The notes: generated from the sequence alone by a model not told the origin. A DNA stretch of 64,000 nucleotides from Phaeosphaeria sp. MPI-PUGE-AT-0046c (GCA_020747045.1 JAGTJN010000001.1:1-64000); one strand, 5' to 3'. Positions 45,972 to 58,799 are shown, counted from the stretch's first letter. Translations and numbers: made by a program.

Positions 45972-48487
45972 CTTGACTGTCCTTGTCTTGTCGATGACCC
46001 TGATGGGTATGTTGGTAATGAGCGCTGAAAGACTGCATTATCAGGCGGTGTCGATTGCACTCTATATACCAGATGGTCTACCACATGCAGGTCTCACTAT
46101 CTTGGAAATCAAAGCTCTTCAACGCCACGATATGCCCTTGATGTCCAATCAATCCTCTCCTTCCTCTCATGTGTGCTTCGATGTCCGAACCAGGCAAGCG
46201 GGTCGCCCGAGCAAATGTTCAGGACCCATGCAAGAGCAGGTGGGACATCTTGGCTGCTGGGAATCGCTAAACATCAGTGAATGTAGCGCGTCTGTTGGTG
46301 TGGTCGAGATGGGCCGTTGCCGTAATGGGCTGCTCCGCCGGTGGTTCAATGGTAGGTTTTAGGTTCTTGGAGGATTGACTTGGCGCCGCTCCGCCAAAAA
46401 TTAGGATTCCGCCCTGAACATGCTCGGCGGTGTCGCCCTCTTTTGGGTATGAATTATGGGCAGCCAATCAGAAGCCCGCACACCAGCACGCAGCCTCTCA
46501 AACTACTATGAATGGTGCTGCACTTCGATAATTCCCAACTGGAGGAGCTGATTTCCAAGAACGACAAGAAGTCACACCAGCGGTTTATATGCCGTTTTCC
46601 GGCTTCGCGCTCAGAAATTGAACCTATTGATACTGTACCTTGAGTCGCATCGGTCTTGAGAGTTGAGGGATTATACGAGACACGAGCGCATCAAGACGTT
46701 CAGAGGGTTCAAAGGGTCTCAAAATAGGTGGCCCATAATCTGGTAGAGTCCCAAGCTTATCATCAGTAGGCGTAACTGTTGAAGTCATCATCAAGAAGCG
46801 TATCTCCATGTCGAGTACCTCGCAAGAGCACAATCGCTCGAACTGAAATGATTCTTCGGGAATGAGATGATCACGCGCAAATTGTTGGGGACAATGGCAA
46901 ATGCATAATGTCCAAGATGACCAGAAGCGCTGAAAATATCTAGGCACGGAGAACGCGAGCCAAGTTCGATAACGAAAGACAACGAGCATCGAACAATGAA
47001 GGAGCAATGAGAGTCGGTATGATACCCACGTGTAGTCGTCAAGGCCCATGGCTTCGCGGGCTTCTGTCTCATTGCAATTGCCAATCTCCAAGCAGTCTTG
47101 TGAGTACAGGCACGCTTGGTGCGGCCTTGCTTGGCAGCATCGCAAGACTGCGGGACATGCGAACAATAGGTGGAGTCAAACCAGCCAGACGGACCCTTAG
47201 CGCAATCTGCAGACTGCGCCCTGGGTGTATTTGCATCGGGCCTTGGCCACAGGGCTGGTTATTCGACCATTTACTGCATGTGATCCTAGGAACCAAGCAC
47301 GGCTAGCAACACCCTCAGATCGTTGCTATTGCTGACATAGTCGAGATCTACGGCCCTGGAATCTTGCATAGCCAGTCTTCTTCGTTTCGACACAGCGCGT
47401 GTCATCTTTATTCCAGAAGCCATGCCTCAGCGTATCGCATCGTATCGCACGCGGGAGCTCCAAGGGCCGTAGCTGAATGCAAGTGCGTCTTGGACATCGT
47501 TCCAATCCGCCGATCCTCTTGCCTGGAAAGTGGCAAAAACGATCCGAGTCGGGCTATGATATTTGAAAAGCTCAGTGATTCGCCTCTGGCGCGCGTCGAA
47601 GATCGACTTGCAGTGCCGGGAAAGAACATCGACAAGACCCTTACTTATACCACCAGTGTCTCTCGCGAAATAGTGAAGAGAAGAGCTTTACGAGCGTGTG
47701 CTTTCTCAGATCCATCGCTTAGATCGACGTCGCCCCGTCTTGGTGGCGAAGAGGATTGTGCAACGATTGGGAGACGAATAGACGCCAAGACGTTTTGTAG
47801 CTCAGCTCTTCGCCAGTTGTCGTTCGCATTGCTTCCAAGGTATGCAGGTGCGACGAACCGGGCATGCATTCTTGTCTTCTGGAGTCGATGAATACAAAAT
47901 GAACGCTATAGCAACTTAATCCATTAGATGGAATGATTGTTTGATAAAGTGATACCCACGGGTGAAGTAGCTAATTGCCAAGTTCTGTTTGAAGTATCTC
48001 ATAGAAGGACATTTCATGTGTCGTTAGCAAGTTGCGATGATTGAGCAGTGTCTCGGAGAGTCAAATCGTACGGGCAGCATGCTCGTTCCAATCTTGTGTC
48101 AAAGCTTTGGATACAGCAGTATATGACGCCACAGTGCTTGGCCGGAAACATAGCGACTTCATCATGTAGCTGTCAGATGGCAGTAGAACGAGGTGAATCT
48201 GGCTACGGTTGTTGTTAGGTGCGTAGCTGACGACGATGGTTCCAGGAAGAATTTTGAGTGGTCGTGATGCTTTTGGTGAACAACACGGGAACCCAACATA
48301 ATGTTGGTGCAAGGGAAGAATAAGAGCTCGGAGAGTTTGGGCTGGAAGGTCTGTCTTTGACTAGCGCGCTGACTAACATGCATGCTTGTGTAGACTACAA
48401 CACCATCGACGAGAGCCTACTTGGAAGTTTATCGTTGTGGATATTGTCATCACGTTCAATAATCTCGTCTACATAACACTAGACATT
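45972..48487. other. 2.5 kb without a convincing gene
   Basis: This region starts with the phosphate permease promoter. A minus-strand frame between 47046 and 46624 (about 140 residues, starting MGLDDYTWVSYRLSLLL) is open and could be a small gene, but has no motif I recognise and no matching splice signals. The remainder has only short frames. A tRNA-D-arm-like GGTTCAATGGTAGG at about 46342 lacks the rest of a tRNA. Confidence 0.45.
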
Positions 48488-49601
48488 TTATGCTCCTCCA
48501 TCGAGTCCATTGAGCATGACACCTCTCTTCCGCATGCGTTCTTCCACCATCCTCTTGCTGTATCCTGTAGTCGCATTCTCATTAGCAAGTAATCCTTGAA
48601 TCTTGCCAAAGACTAAGTCAGTATAAGTGTTGCTTGGTGATGTGAAATCCATGGTGAAGATGCTGACACTGACTGCGCCTCCAGCAACAACATAGGTCTC
48701 GCCAGGAAGGCTGAGGTCGCCATTGTAAGCAGCATTGATACCTGCAGCGACCGGATCGATATTCTCCCAATCAAACAGTCCGGTGGTGTCGTTGTAAACC
48801 GCAACGTCAGTGTTTGCGTTACCAGTTAGACGTGTCTTGATAATTGGTGGTGTAGTTCCGTTCGCAAGCGTGGGGATATTTACGTTGACGCCGTATCCCA
48901 GGGGTAAGATAGCTTGGCCGTCCATTGTTTTCTCAATGAACTCATTTACGACCTCGTATGACACCTTTGCTGCTTGAGCGGCAGGGTGCGAAGATCCAGT
49001 CACGTTGAAGTACGGGACGGCGCGATTGCTTGCACTGAGAGCCATGCCGGGGATGGAGCGCGAGATGGCCGCAAATGTAGCGCCTACAGTACCGCTGAGG
49101 CCCATGACGAAAGCACCTAGATTGGTACCGTAATTGGGACCTGCAAGGAACAAGTCGGCAGTTTGATGCCAGTCGGGATTGTAGCGTGGCAGCACCCAAT
49201 CGAGGGCGACAAAAGTGCACGCAGCGGGCGTGCCATCGTAGTACCATATATTGGAGTCGGAAGGGTCACGGCCAATTGAAGGCGCACCCGCTGGGACGAT
49301 GCCGTATTGAGATGGGATGGTGAGGTTTGCGGACTCGGCCCAAACGACTGTCCCGCCCTTGCCAGATTGCTGCTGAGCGGGAGCAACGACCACAACTGAT
49401 GGAAATGAGCATCGCGAATATGATGCTGGAAAGGTACAGGATGGTACTACCTTCATGTCCTGAATCAACCAACAGCTTGTACAGCTCTCGGAGATTACCG
49501 CTTCCAAAACCGTCATCATTGCCCATCAAGATCTTGAGTGCATTGCTTGTAGAAGCAAGACTAAAAGCAGCAGCAAGTGCTGTGTAGATTGGGATACGCA
49601 T
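48488..49601 (-). CDS. SurE-type 5'-nucleotidase/acid phosphatase, secreted
   Basis: Exons 49601-49451 and 49395-48488 (55-bp intron, GTAGTA...CATCAG, phase 1) give 352 residues. The N-terminus MRIPIYTALAAAFSLASTSNA is a signal peptide. The mature start LKILMGNDDGFGSGNLREL is the SurE metal-binding motif (NDDG), followed by VVVVAPAQQQSGKG, GTPAACTFVALDWV and GPNYGTNLGAFVMGLSGTVGA, the standard SurE order. SurE enzymes dephosphorylate nucleoside monophosphates and other small phosphate esters; fungal secreted versions are often called acid phosphatases. C-terminal extension (about 310-352) is charged (SKRMVEERMRKRG). It is divergent from MCM5. I see no defect. Confidence 0.88.
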
Positions 49602-50142
49602 GACTGGCGATGCTTTCACGGGCTGAAAGGGCGAGGCTTAATTGAAGCAGAGGCACGCGACACATTTCCGCATGTGAAAAGATGCACTTTATACCCGCGC
49701 CTATCTATTCGGCTCATAGTTGCCGATATCAGCGCGCTGCCACCACTCATGCAGCTGAAAACAGAATCTTGGAAGTTAGTTCACGCTGATCACGTTGGCG
49801 CGAGCCATGAAAGGAAGGTGGAGGGAAGCGATGCGGCAGAGGATCAGAAGTGGCTGTACTCAAGGTCGACCCTGGAGGGCCTGATAGATTGTCAGTTGCT
49901 GCTGCGGAGGGCTCCGACATGCTATGCGACTGTGGAGACGATACGGCGCTCTCTGTAGTCAAGTTACTGGTACTTTGCTTGATGTCGCGCTAACCCCAAA
50001 ATGTGCGCTAATTGGTTCTTGGCATCCGACGCGGTTTGGTCGCGACGGCAATTTAGCTACGCGTCGCCTGCCTCCTAACCGCCCGCTTTGATCCCGCAGA
50101 TCCACCCCTCGCAAACAACAACACAAAGCCCCACGATACACA
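49602..50142. promoter_or_regulatory. Divergent region between SurE-type gene and MCM5
   Basis: 540 bp of non-coding sequence. ACGCGTCGC at 50060 contains ACGCGT, the MluI cell-cycle box bound by MBF in yeasts. It lies 83 bp before the MCM5 start, which fits G1/S control of a replication gene, though a single box proves little. Confidence 0.5.
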
Positions 50143-52368
50143 ATGGCGGACAGACAGTCGGTCTACTCTGTCAGCGTCTTTGGCTCCCGGGCGAGCGAAG
50201 GCGGCCAAGATGCAGCGGCGCCCTCGCGCGTGCAGCAAGCGCTGGTCGACTTCATCATGGCATTCAACCTCGACAACAACTACATATATAGAGACCAGAT
50301 TCGCGAAAATGTGCTCGTAAAACAGTACTACTGCGACATTGATATTGCCCACCTCATCGCGTACAACGACGGCGAGCTCGCGCAGAGCCTGACGCAGAAC
50401 CCCGCCGACATCATTCCCCTGGTACGCTTTGCTGGAGCCATTGTCCACGCACTGGGCTGACCCATGCAGTTTGAAGCCGCCCTCAAGACGTGCGCACAGC
50501 GTATCGTGTATCCCTCACAAAAGAACATACAATTACCCGAGCATCAACTCCTCCTCCACTCGACTCAGTCGGAGCTGTCCATCCGTGATCTCACTGCCGG
50601 CAATGTCTCGCAGCTCGTGCGAATACCCGGTATCATCATTGGCGCTTCAACCTTGTCGTCAAAGTCTACTGCACTCGCGATTCGATGCCGGAACTGTCAA
50701 CATGAGGACATCCTGCCAGTATCGGGCGGCTTCTCTGGCATTTCATTACCGCGTACTTGCAGTCGTAAACGGGGCGAAGGAGAGAGTGGAGATAAATGTC
50801 CATTAGACCCGTACTACGTTCTGCATGAGCGCTGCCAGTTCATCGACCAGCAAGTCTTGAAACTACAAGAAGCGCCGGACCAGGTACCTGTTGGAGAGTT
50901 GCCGCGTCATATAATGATATCTGCCGACCGCTACTTGGCCAACCGCGTCGTTCCTGGCACTCGATGCACCATTACCGGCGTCTTCTCAATCTACCAACAG
51001 AAGGGCTCGAAGCGAGCGGGCAACGCCGCAGTTGCACTCCGAAACCCATACATTCGTGCAGTAGGCATACACACAGACGTAGATCACACAGCAAAAGGTA
51101 ACGCCGTTTTCACCGCCGAGGAGGAGCAGGAGTTCTTGGAAATGAGCCGAAGACCCGACATTTACGAAGTCTTTGCAAGCTGCATCGCGCCCTCAATATA
51201 CGGCAATGAGGATATCAAGAAAGCCATTGCGTGCTTGCTGATGGGTGGTTCGAAAAAGATCTTGCCCGACGGCATGAAGCTGCGTGGCGACATCAACGTA
51301 CTCATGCTCGGTGACCCAGGTACCGCCAAGTCGCAACTGCTCAAGTTTGTCGAAAAGGTTTCACCAATTGCCATCTACACCTCCGGAAAAGGTTCCTCGG
51401 CCGCTGGTCTGACAGCTTCTGTGCAGCGTGATCACAACACACGCGAGTTTTACCTCGAAGGGGGTGCCATGGTCCTAGCCGATGGAGGTGTGGTGTGCAT
51501 TGATGAGTTCGACAAGATGAGGGACGAAGATCGTGTTGCCATCCACGAGGCTATGGAACAACAAACGATCTCTATCGCCAAGGCCGGTATTACCACCATT
51601 CTCAACTCCCGCACATCGGTTTTGGCAGCTGCCAATCCAATCTTTGGACGTTACGACGACATGAAGACGCCCGGCGAGAACATAGACTTCCAGACTACCA
51701 TTCTGTCCCGTTTCGACATGATCTTCATCGTGCGCGATGAGCACGATCGTGCACGCGACGAGCGGATAGCAAAGCACGTTATGGGCATCGCCATGGGAGG
51801 ACGTGGAGTAGAAGAGACCGTGCAAGCCGAGATCTCCATTGAGAAGATGAAGCGCTACATCACATATTGCCGGTCAAGATGCGCGCCACGACTATCTCCC
51901 GAGGCTGCTGAAAAGCTCTCATCACACTTTGTGAGCATCAGGCGGCAAGTTCACGCCTCGGAGATGAACGCAAATCAGCGTTCGAGTATCCCCATCACTG
52001 TACGTCAACTGGAGGCCATTATCCGTATCACCGAGTCGCTCGCCAAGCTGTCCCTGTCGCCCATCGCCGAAGAGCGCCATGTGGACGAAGCCATTCGTCT
52101 CTTCCTCGCCTCAACCATGGACGCTGTCAACCAAGGTAGCGGCCAGGGCTCGAAGGAGCTGATGGAGGAGGTCAACAAGCTTGAAGAAGAGCTGCGACGT
52201 CGTATGCCCATTGGGTGGCAAGTCAATCTTTCGACCTTGAAGCGGGAGATGGTTGATGGTAAAGGCTACTCAGAGCAAGCTTTGGGACGCGCACTGCACG
52301 TCATGGCAGCGCGTGAAACGATCAGGATGCGACATGGTGGGAATGTGGTTTTCAGGGCTAGTGCATAG
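50143..52368 (+). CDS. MCM5: DNA replication licensing factor MCM5
   Basis: Exons 50143-50421 and 50470-52368 (48-bp intron, GTACGC...ATGCAG, phase 0) give 725 residues. The N-terminal MCM domain includes VYSVSVFG and the zinc motif CRNC...C...C (about 170-205). The AAA+ core has Walker A GDPGTAKSQ (about 374), Walker B CIDEFDKM (about 436), sensor 1 AAANPIFGRYD and arginine finger SRFDM. The sequence MNANQRSSIPITVRQLEAIIRI, typical of MCM5, follows, with a C-terminal winged-helix-like end. It is one of six subunits of the MCM2-7 helicase, loaded at origins in G1 and activated by Cdc45/GINS. Length is normal and all motifs are intact. Confidence 0.97.
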
Positions 52369-53193
52369 GCGTCGCTGCGGGAAGCGAGCGCACTGGGCGT
52401 TTTGGTTTTGGCATCTTGTGATACCTGTGGGTCATGACTTAGTGTGCGCGACGAATTAAGACAGATCTCGATGAGGAATGAATGTATACATCACTCGAGC
52501 TCTCTTTCTCAACAGTGAGCCTAAAGCATTGCCATCGTATAGTTTGTCAATTGTTGTTCCCGCATTCGAGATCCGAGGTAGTAAGTTCACGCAGCCAACG
52601 TTCATCGACTTTTCGTCCGAGATGAGCAAACAGTCACAATTCGGCAATCACCAGGCTCTATATACTCAATCAGAGTATACTCACGCTACGCAAGACAGAG
52701 AAGAAGCGGGCGCCGAGTACGTGTTCATGTCATAACACACCCCATTATTATCTATAGAACAACGAGCCAATCCAAGTCGCGTAAGGCGAGTAATATTGTC
52801 TCGTGTAAGATCCACTAACTGCGTCCAGGCTCGGAGTCGGACTAGAGCAATAAGCGAGGTCGGCGCTCGGGTTGGCCCAAAACGTATTATAAGAGCACCA
52901 CTCGCCCTACAAACACAATGGTTCGGCAGTGGAAATTCCGCGCCCTTCGGCTGTAGACAGGTCTTGTATGACCATGCACCACCTGGGTGATTGTATAAAG
53001 GTGATGCTGCTCTCAAGCCGAGTTTTCAGCATAGCTCCTGTGTTCTGCATCTGTAGACTACTGTAGGTCGGAGTCATACACGACTACCGCATTTGTGCAT
53101 ATCTTGCTGCCTATAAGGCTGCCCCCTCGTGTAAAATATCCCAACGACGTCTTTACGGAGCTTCGAGTACCAAGGAGCAGTCTGCCATCAAGC
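52369..53193. other. Intergenic between MCM5 and acetyltransferase
   Basis: 0.8 kb; holds the MCM5 3' UTR and the promoter of the next gene. There is no recognisable coding sequence. Confidence 0.55.
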
Positions 53194-53930
53194 ATGGAGC
53201 CAGAAATCATCACTCCTCGCCTTAAGCTCACGCTCGTTACCTCGGCCGAGCGGGGCAGCCCAGAGTTCGACTGGATCCACGAACTGCGCAGTAACAAGCA
53301 GAGCTCGTGGTGGAGGTTCGTCTTTCACTTGCCCCACTCTGCGTCAGTACGGTAAGTCATCGCTGACTACGTCCTAGTCTGTACGGCCCTTCAAAATCCG
53401 AGGAAGACACCGAACGAGCACTGAAAAATATCATGGCCGCACCACATGTCGAGGGCGAAGACAAAGTCTGGAAAATCGCTTATGCGGTACATGAGCTCTT
53501 GTCACCGGCCAACGCCGACACAGACCATGGACAATCCCGATTCATCGGCCTAGCTAGCCTACGCAGCCTTTCCGAGGAAGAAATCAAGGCCCCTCCGCAC
53601 GACACACATGGCTCGACCGACACGCGCCTCTCGCTCGAACTAGCATACATGTTCTTGCCTACATCCTGGGGTAAGGGGTACGCCACCGAGTCTGTCTCTG
53701 CTATGTTGGAAGCATGTGGGCGCGTCCCGGTCGAGTATTGGGCGCCGTATAAGAGTGCAATTGTGAGGGCGATTGTCCATGATGAGAACTTGCCGTCCCA
53801 GAGAGTCATGGAGAAGTGCGGCATGAGCGTGCCCAAGGTCTTGGAGTTCGAGGGCGGGAGATTTTTCATCGCCGGGAAGTGGTGGACGAAGCATCGTTTG
53901 TTTGTGTATGAGAGGAATATTGGAGCATGA
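53194..53930 (+). CDS. GNAT-family N-acetyltransferase (RimJ/RimL-like)
   Basis: Exons 53194-53315 and 53378-53930 (62-bp intron, GTTCGT donor, GTCCTAG acceptor, phase 2) give 224 residues starting MEPEIITPRLKLTLVT, the usual start of RimJ/RimL-like acetyltransferases (TxRLxL). The middle part contains GLASLRSLSEEE and LELAYMFLPTSWGKGYATES, with the acetyl-CoA-binding pattern (W-G-K-G-Y-A-T). After this, VRAIVHDENLPSQRVMEKCGM is the conserved N-x-x-S-x-x-V-x-x-K-x-G motif. This family acetylates amino groups of proteins or small molecules; the substrate cannot be read from the sequence. The protein is probably cytosolic. The weak donor (GTTCGT) is the least certain point of the model, but the join (WWSLYGPSKSEED) is typical of the family. 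Confidence 0.85.
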
Positions 53931-55171
53931 TGCGTTCGATTTCCGGGCTTTAACTGTTCAGTACGGTTGCCCTTTTCATGGCATACAGCGTTTGCCTTGA
54001 CTTTTGTCATCTCATGATGCGAAGATGTGTTTTGTGTGTTCTCTCGTGCGTGCAAGCCATCACTGTTCATCCTTTCCTCTCTGCGAACCTCCTTTTACAG
54101 CTTACTGTAGCCATTGGCTACCTCTTCTTGTTGCTACGAGCTTTTATTGTTGAGTTCTTCCCAGAGTTTCCACTCCTTTTGCCGCTTCTATGTTGACTTG
54201 CACTTACGGATGCAAGCTTTCATTTGCCTGTTTCAGAGAATCGTAGTAAAAAAGCGAATATGATCTGATTCAACAGGGCCCGGTCTTGAATAAAGATGAG
54301 CTGAAGACTCTGTAGACTCCAGTCACAGATCGCGTGCGGGCAGAATGATTATACTAATATCAATCTTTTCTCTGCCGCTGCTTCTTGGCTCGTATCTGGG
54401 CATCATGGTGGAGCTTCTTCGTACGGTGCTGAACATGGAAGTGTCTACTCATGTGGTGTGCCACAATTGATCAGGCTCTCACGGCCTACCATCCCAGTGC
54501 TGTCATGTGAAATAGCCAGATCCTTTCGTTGGCACGGGCTTTGAGAGAGATTGGTTCGTCTGTAGTGTCAGAGGTGCTGCTGGGTCTTGGACTTTAACGG
54601 ATGTCGAGCGGGCAAGATTACTTGACCGTATACGACGATTTGACTCCTGCGAAGCTGCGAGCAGTTGCTGTTGGCACTCTTTATCCAGTATGCTTTCTTG
54701 CGTCTATTTCTTGACGATTGAATGTTTTCATTTTGCATGTTCGACAGAAAGCTGGGTAAGCCGAGCTTGGGCAGGCTTCGGTTGAACAGAACTGCTTGGC
54801 TGTGGTTGAGGTTAAGTTCTTGCGAGTCTAACATCATCTCCTGCAGGCGAAGAGCCTGTAGGATCTGTTGTGAAATGCGCTGTATACTTCAAGATGCTTG
54901 TGTCAATCCATACTGGGCATTTAAGGTGACCATGCACGCGATGCTTGGAGGCATCAGATGGCAATTTGCTGCTAACAGCTGAGAATATTTCGTATGCTAT
55001 CGAATATCCGGTCTTAGCATAGTTTTTTGTAGTCAATTGGCGCATTGTGTCATTGAGGGGGAATGGCTGCAGGTGCAGGTGCAAATGCATCTCAATGCGG
55101 CTAGAGTCTTGGCTTTCCCGAAGCTCCATGAACTTTTGTCACCAGAACATGCCCACCCTCATCGCGACAAT
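53931..55171. other. 1.2 kb intergenic, no gene recognised
   Basis: Only short frames without motifs. AT- and T-rich sequence near 54060-54190 is consistent with a 3' UTR or terminator region. Confidence 0.55.
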
Positions 55172-56151
55172 ATGGCACACCCACGATCAATAATAGCTCC
55201 CTTGAGCCGACTCCCAACATGCTCTTTCGCAGCTTGCAGAAGCGAACTGCCCCGTGCCGCCATACTCCCATACCAGACGATACGAAGCGCAACGACAAAA
55301 GCACAGCCGAAGAAGAAGAAAAAGGCCAGGAACACGTTCATACAATATGATTTGAAGAAGGCGGAGCAATTCTCGCTGGTAGATGCGATGCAGTGCGTCA
55401 ATCGCAGGCAGGGCACGAGGCAGAGTGGCTGACAGCAACCAGATATATCCGCGCCTTCGAAGTCGGCCGCAACCCATCCTCGTCCAAGTACGAAGTCCAC
55501 GTCCGCCTGCGCACGCTCAAAAACGGTCCTGTAGTCCGGAACCGCTTACGGCTACCACACCCCGTGAAGACGGACGTGCGCATCTGCGTCATAGCAGCCC
55601 CAGACTCACAAGCGGCAGCCGAGGCGCGGGCAGCCGGCGCTGTGCTGGTTGGCGAGGACGATGTGTTTGCGCAGATCAAGGAAGGCATAATCGACTTTGA
55701 TCGGTGCTTATGCCACGTCGATAGCTTGCAGAAGATGAACAAGGCGGGTCTAGGACGGCAACTTGGTCCCAAGGGATTGATGCCGAGCACAAAGACCGGA
55801 ACAGTGGTCACGCAGGTCGGCAGCAGTGTGCGGAATCTGGTTGGTGGAAGTGAATACAGGGAGCGATTGGGCGTGATTAGGATGGCTGTAGGACAGTTGG
55901 GCTTCACGCCAGAGGAGATGCAGAGGAATATCAAGTCCTTCATGGATGCGCTGAGGAAGGATATCGCGGCCATGAGCGATCGGATAGGCAAGGACATACA
56001 CGAAGTGGTGAGTCGCCTCTCGATTTGTATGGATGCACTGCTAACATGTGGCTAGGTATTGAGCTCGACGAATGCACCAGGCTTCACGCTCAATGGCGAC
56101 TTTAGAAGCGCGAGTTCAATAGCGCCCAAGGAGCTCGCAGGCCCTATGTAG
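55172..56151 (+). CDS. MRPL1: Mitochondrial large-subunit ribosomal protein uL1m
   Basis: Exons 55172-55392, 55443-56007 and 56056-56151 give 293 residues. The N-terminus (MAHPRSIIAPLSRLPTCSF...) is basic and hydroxyl-rich, a typical mitochondrial presequence, followed by KAQPKKKKKARN. The body has the L1 fold pattern: YIRAFEVGRNP, GPVVRNRLRLPHPVKTDVRICV, VGEDDVFAQIKEG, and the signature LGRQLGPKGLMPSTKTGTV. The last short exon ends NGDFRSASSIAPKELAGPM. It binds the mobile L1 stalk of 21S rRNA in the mitochondrial ribosome. An in-frame frame extension upstream of 55172 exists but the Kozak-like ATG and presequence favour this start. Confidence 0.92.
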
Positions 56152-56226
56152 ATATTCGCACATGTTGCAAGCTGTACAATGAATGTACCATATCAAACGC
56201 CTTCGCTATGCTGGTTTCATAAGTCA

Positions 56227-57140
56227 TCATGTTCCCTTGAACGATTTGAGCGCTTTGACTGCTTCTGCCGACTCCTCCATGTCCGCGTAAATCTTCATGA
56301 CCTTCATGACACGACCAGTCCCTGCTCGACCGGCACTCTTCCCTTGCTGCAAGGCGGTGCTCAGATCAAGCAGCAATGTGCTGCGTATCTTCATGGTACG
56401 GGTCGACTGTGCTCCAACGAATGGATGCTCGCTCAGACTCTTCTCCAGCTCTTGGATGAGCCTGTATTGCATGACATTCCGCCGTAGCTTCGTGACAGAC
56501 ACACCATAGCTGTCATCATCCTCATCTTCTTCCTCGTCCTCGCTATCCGACACGTCCTCTACGCCATTCTGGTGGACGTCCTTGCCAGCATTGTTAATGT
56601 CAAGTTCATCCTCGAGCTCCCGTAGCCTTGCATCGTAGTCCAACAGCCGCCGCCCGAGCTCAATCTTGACTCTAACATCCCGCCTCTCGTCCAGCAACCC
56701 CCCCACCTCCTGCTCCCTCTCATCGACCACCTTTTTCAGGGCATCAACCTCTTTCCTAAACCCCAGCAATCCAACTCTCACTTCCTCGACCTTTTCCTCA
56801 CCGCCATGCAAACTATTTCCGAGGTTCAGAAAGTCCTGATAATTCGAATTGACCAGGTCCAACAACTCCTTGCTCAGCAGCTGCGAACGCGACCTCAGCT
56901 CAGCGCGCAGATCCTCGAGCGTCTGGTGGCGATTCGAGAGGGTGGAGAGGTACGTCGAGGGCGCAAAGTCCGGGGCTAGGAAATCGTTACGCTGGAGGGG
57001 CGCCGGGTATGGCAAAGTGTCGATGTCTTCATCGTCGTCGTCGGAAGCGGAGCGCGAGTCCCCAAACTGCAGGACACGTCAACACTCACATTTCTTCGCA
57101 GTGCAGGAAGTGTGCATGTACGCACGTAGAATCGACTCAT
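56227..57140 (-). CDS. COG2: Conserved oligomeric Golgi complex subunit 2 (COG2)
   Basis: A 15-base first exon (57140-57126, MSRFY) is joined across a 59-bp intron to 57066-56227, giving 284 residues. The join MSRFY-FGDS plus an acidic stretch and LPYPAPLQRNDFLAPDFAPSTYL is the fungal COG2 N-terminus. Next come RHQTLEDLRAEL, LLSKELLDLVNSNYQDFLNLG and long coiled-coil heptads to about residue 160. An Asp/Glu-rich spacer (SDSEDEEEDEDDD) and a final helical part end the protein. COG2 belongs to lobe A of the COG tether for retrograde intra-Golgi vesicles. Fungal COG2 proteins are short like this one, so it is probably complete. It is divergent from the NADH pyrophosphatase gene (328 bp between starts, non-coding). 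Confidence 0.9.
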
Positions 57141-57468
57141 GGCGGTGAGGGCGTGTTGCCATGGAGCGAATGCTTGCGCGCCAGGTGTTCTGAAGTTCAA
57201 ACAAACTCTCCGATAGCGATAAGCGGAGCGATCGGCAGGGGACCGAGGCTTCGGGGAATGACGCTGGCACGGCGTCCTCTGAGAGTCATGGTTAATAATC
57301 CAGACGGCTTCTCTTGGGCTAGCAAGACTACCCCTCCGTGGGGCGGGCTCGATGCGATGATGCTTGCTTGCTTAACTCCGTCTCGTGTCTTTCTTGTCGC
57401 GACAGCACTTGTTCTTACTCACCCTGGGTTTGTATACACAATATCAGTGAACGAATAGACGTCATACA

Positions 57469-58799
57469 ATGCCACTTCCGCAACCTGAGCTTCCTGAGCC
57501 AGCGCATCCCAACGTTGACTCGATGTTGAGCCGCAAGTTTGGCAAGGAGGTTGCCAACTATTTCTCTGGTGAGGTCTAAAGCACCTTACAGACTTCAAGA
57601 CTAACACGATCAAGGCTCGCCCTTGAATCGCGTGTCCTTTCTAAGACCCGATCATACCTTTTTATCCCAGGCGCTGAAGCACTCCTCGACGACATTCCTT
57701 CTCTTCAACGAACTCGACCCTCTGGTACACTCTCCAGACAAGCTCGCGCGTCGCAAGTATGCCGATGTCAGATCTATTATTGGCGAGGATCCGTTCCACC
57801 TCTCTGAGGAGGAGACAATTGCGCAGTACAATTCGTCCCTTTACATCCCGCAAATAGTCTTTCTGGGTCTTGATGAGAGAGAGCCAGGATTCGACTACAA
57901 GGGACGGTACAAAGGCCAGCCATGGTTCGCCGTCGACATCACGCCCAAGGAGAGCATCAAAGAAGCAGCCGAGAAACTGGTTGCGAGCCTGAAAGCAGAA
58001 GGGTTGGATTTCAGCAAGGGCAGGATGAACATGAACCTGCCCGCTGAACAAGGTACGCCACTGCTCCATACTTGGTCTCTAGTCGCAAAAGATTGACAGT
58101 GACATAGCCGCCATCTACGCCGAAGCCCGCCACCTCCTCGACTGGAACGCCCGCAACCCCTTCTGTGCCTCGTGCGGGTACAAGACGCTCTCCATCAACG
58201 CCGGCTTCAAACGCACTTGTCCACCCAAGGATATCGCCTCGGCCGTCACCAACTCCGGCGACCGGCCCCCGTGCGCGACACGCACCGGCATCTCGAACCT
58301 CTGCTTCCCCCGCACCGACCCGACAGTCATCATGGCCGTTGTATCCGCCGACGGCAAAAAGATCCTCCTGGGCCGCCAGAAGCGCTGGCCACAGTACTGG
58401 TACAGCACGCTCGCAGGCTTCCTCGAGCCCGCCGAGTCGGTCGAAGAAGCTGTGCGTCGCGAAGTCTGGGAAGAGTCCGGGATCCATCTTGGGCGTGTCG
58501 TCATTCACTCCACGCAGCCGTGGCCGTACCCTGCCAACTTGATGATTGGAGCGATTGGGCAGGCGGTGCCCGAGGGCGAGGAGATTAATCTCGGCCATGA
58601 TGCGGAGCTCGAGGATGCGAAGTGGTTTACGGCCGAGGAGGTGAGGGAGGCGCTGAGGGTGGGGACGAGTGGGCTGGGAGAGGAGGCGCCTGCGGAGTAC
58701 AAGGAGGGGGGATTGAGGTTGCCGCCCAAGACGGCGATTGCGAATCAGTTGATGACGGCGGTGGTGAATGGGTTCGCGTCTGGGACACCGATGATGTAG
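57469..58799 (+). CDS. NPY1: NADH pyrophosphatase (Npy1/NUDT12-type Nudix hydrolase)
   Basis: Exons 57469-57568, 57615-58052 and 58108-58799 (introns 46 and 55 bp) give 409 residues. The N-terminal Nudix-like domain (about 35-170) is followed by a zinc-ribbon start NPFCASCGYKT and TCPP. The Nudix box is GFLEPAESVEEAVRREVWEESGI (about 285-305; catalytic Glu in REVWEE). The downstream STQPWPYPANLMIG is the SQPWPFPxS-type motif that marks NADH-specific members. It cleaves NADH/NAD+ (and deNADs capped RNA in related enzymes) to NMNH and AMP; peroxisomal in yeast. The C-terminus here (GTPMM) has no clear PTS1. It is complete, with all key residues seen. Confidence 0.93.

Noticed and set aside
46335..46400. 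tRNA-like D-arm sequence GGTTCAATGGTAGG
   Set aside because: No acceptor stem, anticodon arm or T-arm with a B box at the right distance.
46624..47046. Possible small minus-strand gene
   Set aside because: Open frame of about 140 residues but no family resemblance, splice signals or conserved pattern; kept only as a remark in the intergenic entry.
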